Below, in pieces: positions 55,585-64,000 of a stretch of DNA of 64,000 nt. The translations under genes were made by a program, and so were the position numbers. Source of the stretch: Costus lasius (lineage: Eukaryota > Streptophyta > Magnoliopsida > Zingiberales > Costaceae); contig CM050449.1 in assembly GCA_027563935.2 (NCBI GenBank), positions 13,282,501 to 13,346,500 on the forward strand, written 5' to 3'. Below the pieces are notes generated by a model that did not search any database, was not told the origin of the DNA, and saw only the letters and a list, made by a program, of their open reading frames with translations. The number at the start of each line of letters is the position of its first letter. Position 1 is the first letter of the stretch.

Positions 55585-58024
55585 TGGGGGTAGAGAGAAA
55601 TTGATGGAAAGTCCTCTACCAGTTTTCACAGTGCATGCCCAGCCGTCTCTTTCTCTCTCTACTAGTGTTTCTCTCTCTCTCTCTTTTTTTTTCCCTGATA
55701 GACTCGCACCACGCAAGGGGCAAAAGGGCCTTGGGCACTGTGACTGATAGAAGACGAGTATCTTCGGCTTTGGGGGATCAGTAACAGTAGTCTTTTTATT
55801 TGTTTGGGCTGAGAGCAGGGTTGAGAGGGACGTTGCATTCGCTAGCTGCTCTCCGGCACCCTATAAACCCTACTCTACTCACATTGCGTTCACATCTTGA
55901 ATAATTACTAGGCCATGGGTTCCATGTAAGTTGTCACAGCGAATACCCCATCTGTAACCTTTCTTCCATGTGAAATTGGTGATCCCCTGGAAGGCAATAA
56001 GGACAAGGGCACCTCTTACCAAGTGATGCTTGGATATTTAGTTAAGAAGGGTATGCTAGGCCTATGGTCTAAGGTGGAAGCTATGTATGATAAGGGCCAT
56101 CACAGAGTGTACCTTCACATGTAGGTTTGTGGTGCTGTTGTTGTCAACTGCATTTGTGACCTGTTTGGGCGGTACTGCTTCTGCCTCGAGTAATTATTTT
56201 CTGAACTACTGGCCTTGCAGTTGCAGCTGTGTTTTCTCCCCTGCAGAAACAAGTTGATCCTGGCAATTTGTGAGCCTTTGATTTGATTTAGGTTGGCTTC
56301 TTGTCTAACCAAATCGGTTGAATCAAAAGCTGACCGGTTTAACTTAAATAGGTCGAGTCCAAATCCATCTGCAATGCATTAATTCGAATAACATATATGT
56401 CATGTGATTTGGGTAAAGTTAATAAACCAGATCCGAAACTAGATAGCTTCTCAACAGAAATATCGCTATCAATAAATCTGGCTGGAGGGACTGCCTACAT
56501 CGCTGTCAAATGGTATCCATCGCTGTCAATGACAATGCACATAGACGAGAATATCCGTAGTTATATATTATCTTGCCCAAGATTCAGCGTGATAGTATTT
56601 GCATAATTTATTCTTACAATGAAGAGTATGTCCTTTTGGAAGAAGACGGGCACACAGTAAAAGTGCCTCCATGCAGTTCTCAATTATCTTAATATATTTT
56701 TAAAATATTTTATTATAGTATTTAATGTATTTATACTATATTAAATTGCATAAAGTTTTGATATTAATCAGTATGTAATGTATTATATTTATATTACTAA
56801 TACATCTTAATATACTTAGTATACTATACACGATTAGAAAATAGGTCCAAGAAGGAGGTGCTTTGAGGCATACAGACTTACAAGTTTGACCTTCAGATTT
56901 ATGAGATGCTTAGTTTTAAAACTTAGGAGCTTTATCTTGACTTTAAGACTTAACAAGTTTTAGCTCAAATTTAAGCTTACGAGTGTTGCTTGGCATCAAG
57001 GCTTACAAGCTTTAGTTTTAGCTTAAAGTCTTACAGGAGTTTTGCTTGACTCAAAGGCTTATGAACTTTAGTTTGCATAAAGGCTTGTGGGAGTAGATCG
57101 ACTTTAAGATTTTTGAACTTTATCTTAGTTTATAGGTTACGAGAGTTGCTTAACTTTTAGGCTTATAAGCTATAACTTGACTTAAAAGACTCATGAAAGT
57201 TTGTCTTTACATCCTATGAGATTTAGTTTGACTTAAAAGGCTTATGATATTGTTGTGTTTTAAGGCATATGACTGTAGCTTGTTTTAAAAAGCTAACGAG
57301 AGATTTTCGTCCTTAAGCTTAGAGCTTTAGCTTGCGAAAAGGTCCATGAGATTTAGGAAGGCGAGTTAACCACTTGTGGATCGGTCATAAATATAACTAT
57401 ATTGGATCATCTGCAATGATCGCCACTGTGACCACCAAAGGGCTAGTGGAGAATATTAAAGTCTGTATTTCAGAATATCATAGGTCATTCAATAGGAGCA
57501 TGTTGGTCGTAAGGTGCTAGTTTATACAAGGTTTTCGAGTGTGGTGTTCCTGTTAAACCAAGCCAAGCTAAAATGCCCTAATTGGTCCTCCCCTTTTGTG
57601 GTGCTTTGGCATAAAAGTTTCTTTTCTATTTTTCATTAGGTCTCTACCAATCGGTTCAACTCGAACCAAACTAGTTGAATTCGATTTTCTAAAAAGATAG
57701 TCTAAATCAAAACCAAACCGATTAGGTAATCAATAGTAAATGCATGTAATAAAATATGTGGTAATGATAATTGATATTAAATTTAAATAAAATATAAATA
57801 ATAAGACATGGTTGCATGATTACTTTAGGTGGCTATGAAGCTGATGTAGATATTCTTACCCAGATTGCTTTTGGTATCACATATTCTCATGGTAGGTATA
57901 TGTAATACCTTGGTTTAGTCATATATTGAGAAATAAAGGAAAAGTGATACGATATATATGACTTTATGAGCTTACAATCATTAATTAAGCATTTTCAAGT
58001 TTTGTCTTAGTTGTGTGTAGCACT
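55585..58024. other. Intergenic between JAG-like gene and MITE block
   Basis: Promoter side of the JAG-like gene, then AT-rich DNA with the degenerate repeat at 56850-57340. No gene seen. Confidence 0.5.
56850..57340 (+). repeat. Degenerate tandem repeat, 'ggcttayragctttagcttga' units
   Basis: About a dozen loosely similar units such as 'aaggcttacaagctttag', 'aaggcttatgaactttag', 'taggcttataagctataacttgac' and 'aaaggcttatgatattg' follow each other with spacing of about 30-60 bases. Confidence 0.75.
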
Positions 58025-58470
58025 GGCAACGGCTTAGGTACCTATGATTTTACCTTAAACTCGAATCCGACCCGCTACTCGAACCTGGGTCGGGTACACA
58101 CAACTGAGTTAGGTACCTAACTCAAACCTGGGTCGGGTATTTAAACGAGTATCCAATTAAATAAAAAAAATAAACTATTTTATTATTAAAATATATTTTA
58201 AAAATAAAAATATTTTTATAATTATTATTTTTATATTTTTAATAGTAATAAATATTTATAGAATAGTTATTTTATTCTTATTTATATTCTAATAATAAAT
58301 ATTTATATTTATATTTTTTTATTGAAATCGGGTATTGGGTACTGGTTACCCGCATCCCTAAACCCAAACTCAACCCATTTAGCTAATCGAATAACTCGAA
58401 CCCATCATAAACGGGTCAGGTCGGGTCGAGTACCCAAACCCATCGAGTGTAATTGCCAACCCAAGTTGTG
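58025..58470. mobile_element. MITE-like element with GGGTCGGGTACCC repeats
   Basis: Left 'cactggcaacggcttaggtacc' is imperfectly mirrored by right 'gagtgtaattgccaaccc'. Between are GGGTCGGGTA and TACCCG blocks facing each other around an AT-rich core. No coding sequence. Confidence 0.5.
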
Positions 58471-58717
58471 TGTATTGTTATTGAAGCTCCAACAACTATT
58501 AGTCTATTATCATACTAGATGGAGTCATATATGGATGTTTTAGTTTGTGATGAAAACTAGATTTTTTTTTTCTACAAATGTCTGTGAGGATGGCCTCTTG
58601 AGGTCATGTAATTTGTGTTTGTAATTTAACACCGTATTTCTTTCCTATTAATTCATCTTACTTACTTGCCCTTAGCAAAAAAAAAAACCTGATTTTACAA
58701 AGTGAATTCTAGATTTA

Positions 58718-59113
58718 AGGCCTGTTTAACTGTGCCAAACTGTGCTATGCTGTACTGTGTTGTACTATCAAAATTTATAAGATGTTTAGTTGATAACTTT
58801 TTAACTACTGTCAAAATTTAAAATAATAAATATATATTATTTTAAATTATTTAAAATAATAATATATTTTATTTTTCTTTAGTATTAAAATTTTTAATTA
58901 TTTAAAATAAGAATACTTCAAATTTTAAACTAAATAATGTAAATTAGTTTTTTAAACAAGCAGAAGCTACAAAAGCTTCAAATTGTAGCTTTTCCAGTTT
59001 CTGCTTTTTTGCTACTTTTTTCTGCCTTTGTTTTTCATTACCAAATAGTTTTTTTTCTGCTTTCTGCTTAAAAGCTGATTAAAAGCAGCTTAAAAGCAAG
59101 GCCAAACAGGCCC
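58718..59113. mobile_element. Tourist-like MITE with TTA target duplication
   Basis: Left end AGGCCTGTTTAACTGTGCC, right end AAGGCCAAACAGGCCC, i.e. the (G)GGCCTGTTTGG family. TTA stands at 58715-58717 and 59114-59116. 396 bases, non-coding. Confidence 0.85.
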
Positions 59114-59116
59114 TTA

Positions 59117-61425
59117 ACCTCTATGAGATCATGCAACACAATATTATGATAAGTTTTAGAATATCGTATGTTTTTCTAGAACATGAAAAGCCAATCAACC
59201 TTTGGTGTAGCTCCTGACAAATGGATTAAGCTAATGCAAATGAATATTGACAACTTTCTCATCTACTACAATTGTAAGACCATACACTTAAACCTATGTA
59301 TATTTGTTATGTCATGAAAGAGTGGTAGAGGAAATTGAGGTATGTCACATTGTGCAAATCATGATACTTAATATTGCCAAACTTTATGAGAGGCAATGAG
59401 CTCATCTAATTTCATATATTCCTAACATTGTGTTTGACACAATCCATTGAGTTCATGGTGAAGGACATCAATAACCCCAGCCTAGTGAAGAATATGACGA
59501 ATGAGGGTATAGGTGGTAATGCATTTTCTCTACAATAACCATTGGAGCTTATATAGATGTAGAGCTACTTAAAATAAGGCAATCTTACACTTTAGGATAT
59601 TAGTAAATGGAACATGTTGTGGCTTGTGAGACATTGCTATAAAGATTTAGCAATGATAAACTAATAATTTTAAGTATTAAAAAATTTCATTAATACTTGC
59701 ATACCCTTGTGATTTATCTAATTTACAACACAATAATTTGTCCAATAAAGGTTCATCCTTCTGCCGACAACGTCAAGTGGCATTGAGTGTAATCAAGCAA
59801 CATTCATATTTATCCAAGAAAGGTTCACTCTTCTACCATTGCTTGAGTTGGAGAGGCCGAGAGGGCAATGGGAAAACTTTATAAGTCTCATTGAATTAAT
59901 AAAATATCAAATTATGGGCAAGTAAACCCTAACTTATTCATAACATGTAAGATGAAGATCACAAAAATATATAATATTGAAAAAAAAAAAACTATCCAAA
60001 GAGGTCAAAATCGTAATGGACAATACAACACAATGATACTTCTTAAATGAGATGAGATCAAACATTAATTCATGGTTACTACGATCTGCATGTTTGCACT
60101 GACATAGGCATTGAATGAAAACCTAGATATCATGAAATTTAACAAATATTTAATTATTTTGGTTTTTGCAAAAAAAAATCATTTTTTCTGTGGGTAAAAC
60201 TTTTGTAACAAATATATTTTATCCTCTGAAAAATTCAATCTTAGTGTTCTCATTTTTCTAAAGCTGGTTTAATCTATGAAGTAATTGAATGACACGATTA
60301 CAGATGCAAGAAGAAAAACTTAACCATTAGTTGGTTCTTTATCTATGCATAGCATGCAAGTAGGGAAAACATTTGACTTCAAAATCTCACATCACGAAAA
60401 GATCATTGATTAATATTCTAAAATCTCATTGAAATGGATGTAAAAAATCTCATATTCGGAACTGGATCTGGCAAGATCAATCCTTTGATCAATAATCTAA
60501 ATCTGTTGTTGGCTTGCTAGCCAAATGGCTAAATTGGGCGAGTAATAATGAAAGGGGACCTGGGATAGATGTGATTCCTCCCTTGACGCATCAAATTCCT
60601 CAACCCTCACATTAATTGTGGGAGGGCGAAGTCTGAAACGAACATAAATGATTCTTCTTTTCTTGGCTTGAGAAAAAAGTGAAGTACATTGCTCTTTCCA
60701 AAGATTTCATTGATCTCGTTATCTCCCCGCCCGGGAGCAAGACAAGAAAGGGGAGGGTTGGGGTTGGCTGACAAGATGTAATAGATTTCTAAGAATAGCT
60801 GCTGCGCCATCCGTCACTGACAGTTGATGCGCCTGTGGGTATTGTGGAAGTGGATAGGAAAAGTTGTGTCATTGTTTGTGTGATCAACTTTCGCTCATTC
60901 ACTCACATGATATGAAATCTTTCCTTCCCTGTCCTCTTTTTGTCTCTCACTGCCGGATGCTTGCCAAACATCTGTTGTTCTCTTCCTCTCTCTCTCTCTC
61001 TGGCAAGCCTTGTCAAGCTGCTGTCGTCCTCCCTTCCGAGCCTTTAACTCATCTGCATGCCTCTGAATATATATTTACTCGTAACAGTGCGAAGCTGATG
61101 AGAAGGATTAATTAGCAGCAAATTAAGTACCACATGATGACAGTTAATGACAACAAACAAGTAAGTTTCCTTTGTATATAAAGCAAACTATGGACTCTCT
61201 ATTATAAGTCGAAACGCGCATACATGCATAAATGAATGAATGTTTTGTGCGCGCAGCATGGAAGAGCTCTATGGTCTCTATCAGATAAATGCTGCGAGCC
61301 TGCGATCTATATGTTACATATAGTTTAATGAAAATAAACAAATAGTTCTTCATTCTGACAAAAAGGAAGGAGGTTCACTAAAATATCCATTGTACAATAA
61401 GATGTAGGAGAGAGAAGGAAATGAT

Positions 61426-61468
<43 letters not shown>

Positions 61469-62805
61469 GGTATAGAACCACATAAGAGATAATTAGATAA
61501 ATGTGTTCGTTACTTTTTCACATTTAGCATTAATTGGGATTTGTGATGAATTTTGCTATCATGTCATGTCGACGCCGCATGCGGATAGTACAGCGGAGGA
61601 ATACTAATTTACATCCCATTTAAGTTGCTGAAAAGTGCACGTACTGTGCGTCTGCCTCCTCAACTTGCCCCTTATTTAACTCTTGTGTCCCTAATGATCC
61701 CTACCGTCTCGCCCTAATCTGCTGCTGCTGGTCTCCGCAAAGCCTGCTTAAATCTAAGGAAAGATACTGCTGGCTCGCTTCTTGAGGAGGCGAATAGGGC
61801 GCAGGATGCGACGCGCAGTCCGCTGCTGCTTTATTGGGCTGCTGTCTCATCACCAGCCGTTTTTTTCTGTCACTCACACTCGCCTCCATCCCGTCCACAG
61901 CCACTAGCTCAGTAGCTCTAGCTCTGAGTGCGATTAAGTGCAACCCCTTGGAGCGATTAGTCTTAGCTTAACGAAGTTAAATCTACAGGGACTTCCCTTA
62001 GAATGAGTGATTGATTGCTCTTGTGTTATCAAGAACTCAGACGCTTGCAGCTGAACTGAATGCGCAGTTGAACTAAATTTCACGCGCTGCTTGCAAATTG
62101 CAATGGACGTAGAGTAAAGGGAGAGGGAAATTAATCATCTGCTGCTGCGGTTGTGGTCAACTCGTCATGTCGCCATCCACTTGGATATGATTACCCGTGG
62201 AGGGTCCTAAAAAAATACTGTAGCAGGAAGGCCGGCACAGCGTCTCAGGAAAATCCAACAACTTTTAACATGATAGATTTTTGCCGGGGCTCTTCTCCAA
62301 TCCAGGCGGCAGAATCCAATCTGGTACGTATAATAATATCATGGTTCGGATAGAGCGGGGACCAACAGGCCAGGGTCAAGCACGAACCAAGACAAAAGGT
62401 CAACTCTGCCGAATATAGATAGATACAAATCCACTGGGACCCACTCGTTGTACACTTTCCACTAAAGCAACTGTAGAGATTCTTAAGGACTGTTCACTCA
62501 AGTCAGTGCCTAGTGGCAATGCAGCAAAGAGTTTGACCCAGAAAAAGGCACACTATTGTTGTAGCACAAGAGAAAAGAAGAGAAGAGAAGACTGTAGGAT
62601 AGATACACAGCTCGCGATTGATATGAAATTTATTGTGCTGATAGATTGAGAAGTCAAACTGATCGATGCAGGAGCGTCAATCTTGCACAGGAGAGAAGAG
62701 AGAAGAGGTCTGAAAGAAGATTTGAGAGTCAAAAATAGTCATCATTGTTTGCCATCCTCTAAACATAACATAGATTCACTAAAATAGATACAAGAGATTA
62801 GTAAG

Positions 62806-62842
<37 letters not shown>

Positions 62843-63064
62843 CATAAAAAGGGGGCTCTAAATAGGTGCATCAGCTGCCCTGCGACGCTTTACGTCGAAA
62901 GCCTCCATGCATAAATAGAAAGAAAAAGCAAAAAAATGCAAGGCTCCGAATGAACCCATGGCGGTCGGCACACTCTTCTCTCGCCATCCGCTCCGCCTGC
63001 ACCATATGTTTGTCTCTCTTTCTCGCTTGCTCTTCACCACTGCTCCATGTATCTTGTTCAGCAA
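59117..63064. other. Intergenic, AT-rich, upstream of VQ gene
   Basis: No gene supported. Minus-strand frames at 60607-60810 and 61701-61943 were considered and left out. Contains a (GA)n run (61430-61466) and a (TA)n run (about 62810-62838). Confidence 0.5.
61430..61466 (+). repeat. (GA)n microsatellite
   Basis: About 18 GA units. Confidence 0.95.
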
Positions 63065-63068
63065 TTAT

Positions 63069-63075
63069 TATAAAC
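63069..63075 (+). promoter_or_regulatory. TATA box of the VQ gene
   Basis: TATAAAC about 95 bases upstream of the ATG at 63168, followed by a CT-rich leader (CTTCTTCTTCTTGGC). Confidence 0.6.
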
Positions 63076-63167
63076 CCAATTTTAGATTACACCATTAATC
63101 TCCTTAATTCTTCTTCTTCTTGGCTTCCTCGTCGTCTACGTCCGCCGCCATTCCCTCCATCCCCACC

Positions 63168-63758
63168 ATGAGCCCTCCCATGACTCGAGACCTCGCCGGC
63201 TCTCGCCTGGCCTCTCACAAGATCCACAGGGACTCCCACCTCATCCACAAGCGCCCTCACCGCCACCCCCCCATCATCATCTATACCAACCCCCCCAAAA
63301 TCATCCACGCCGACGTCAAAGACTTCATGGCGCTCGTGCAAAAGTTCACCGGCCTGTCTGCGTCAACCGACATCACCACCGATGCCACCACCAGGTCCAC
63401 CACCACCAACAATAACAACAGCTCTTCCTCCTCCTCCTCCTCCTCATCATCTCCCCATGCACCGCCGCCGCCGACAGCAAACATATCGCCCAAAGACAAC
63501 GTCGAGAATAAGCTGGCAGATGACTCGTCGTCGACGTCGGAGAATGGCGGGTTCCAGTCCCAGGTGTTGGCAGAGATGCCGCCCTTGTTCTCCCACGGCT
63601 CTAGCCCGGACTTGTTCTGCTACCCGGGCGGCGCATTCTTTGGACCGGGCGTGGATTTGGTCCACGGGCACTCGCCTCCGCTCCAAACCATGAACGACGG
63701 AGCGCTGTCGTCTTCGGTCATTGAAGCGATGACGTTGTATCCTAGCAGTGAATTTTGA
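63168..63758 (+). CDS. VQ-motif protein
   Basis: Intronless, 196 residues from ATG 63168 (MSPPMTRDLAGSRLASHKIH); the upstream frame has no ATG. Residues 34-48 read PPIIIYTNPPKIIHA, and residues 53-62 are FMALVQKFTG, the FxxxVQxxTG motif with Phe in place of the usual Leu before TG. A Ser/Asn homopolymer run (about 84-105) and a Pro-rich stretch follow. The acidic middle and the tail SSSVIEAMTLYPSSEF complete it. Known: VQ proteins are nuclear or plastid cofactors that bind WRKY factors through this motif and are targets of MAP kinases in defence and growth; the N-terminal layout resembles the MKS1-type group. No intron fits the usual structure of plant VQ genes. Confidence 0.92.
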   Translation: MSPPMTRDLAGSRLASHKIHRDSHLIHKRPHRHPPIIIYTNPPKIIHADVKDFMALVQKFTGLSASTDITTDATTRSTTTNNNNSSSSSSSSSSSPHAPPPPTANISPKDNVENKLADDSSSTSENGGFQSQVLAEMPPLFSHGSSPDLFCYPGGAFFGPGVDLVHGHSPPLQTMNDGALSSSVIEAMTLYPSSEF

Positions 63759-64000
63759 ATGATTTTGGATGCGTGCGCTCGGTAATTGATCCATTACTCT
63801 TTCTTTTTTTTCATCATTTAATTACTTTTTGGGGGAGATCACTACGTACGTCCTCTTTAGGCGAGGATGCATTCAGTAGAATTATTGGTTGATTCTTAAT
63901 TTGTTTCTTAAATTTAGATAGCACTCGCAAGAAGAACATCTTCTGATCGGCTGTTAATTAGTCGATTCAGATCTCTTTTTCTACTTTTTTTTCTTTATCT
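63759..64000. other. 3' flank of the VQ gene
   Basis: AT-rich, likely 3' UTR and spacer; no further gene before the edge. Confidence 0.6.

Noticed and set aside
60607..60810. 67-codon minus-strand frame
   Set aside because: No motif, no promoter, AT-rich neighbourhood.
61701..61943. 80-codon minus-strand frame with Gln/Arg-rich end
   Set aside because: Could be a tiny gene (MEASVSDRKKRLV...) but has no recognisable family and weak context; left out for lack of support.
1..64000. CRISPR arrays, bacterial operons, rRNA and true tRNA genes
   Set aside because: None seen; the tRNA-like boxes at 14.2 and 23.3 kb lack a tRNA fold and belong to SINEs.

Overview
The window is nuclear DNA of a flowering plant. 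Genes have GT-AG introns and TATA boxes, plant-only families are present, and the space between genes is AT-rich and full of plant transposons. The remains of a RuBisCO small-subunit gene look most like non-grass monocots (KADLSHL...GRVQC transit end, [10 protein letters not shown] core). A monocot outside the grasses, such as a palm or ginger/banana relative, is therefore my best guess, but it is inference.

Eight genes look intact, or intact as far as the window shows: a RING-CH E3 ligase cut by the left edge (1-203, minus), a heavy-metal-associated isoprenylated protein (5852-7414, plus), a cytokinin response factor of the ERF family (10733-11611, minus), an acidic plant-specific protein (18017-18565, minus), a small hypothetical protein (25677-26045, minus), a two-exon plant-specific protein with an FFCGSPP motif (28046-28695, minus), a six-exon DUF1666 protein (44525-46617, plus), a JAGGED-type C2H2 zinc-finger regulator (54266-55460, minus) and a VQ-motif protein (63168-63758, plus). 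That makes nine with the truncated edge gene. They do not form an operon or pathway; several are regulators of development, hormone or stress response, each with its own promoter.

The middle (about 29.5-42.9 kb) is a transposon-rich block. First comes a 3.8 kb non-autonomous LTR element that carries only gag (TR-GAG type). It is followed by an RbcS gene destroyed by a 7.76 kb Copia element that sits in the transit-peptide exon between two CTCCC target duplications. The Copia element itself contains an inverted second copy of its gag-protease-integrase region. A foldback element also lies between the RbcS TATA box and its ATG.

Other mobile or repeated DNA: a TTA-flanked Harbinger-like element carrying an EXO70-like gene fragment (14.5-15.5 kb), a 680 bp tandem duplication (15.6-17.0 kb), tRNA-derived SINE heads (14.2 and 23.3 kb), a Tourist-like MITE whose empty site is visible elsewhere in the window (23.8 kb versus 37.1 kb), a decayed L1-type LINE (48.7-51.1 kb), a second Tourist-like MITE (58.7-59.1 kb) and several minisatellites and microsatellites. 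The rest is AT-rich intergenic sequence in which I see no gene. All calls come from reading the sequence; no alignment or expression data were available.
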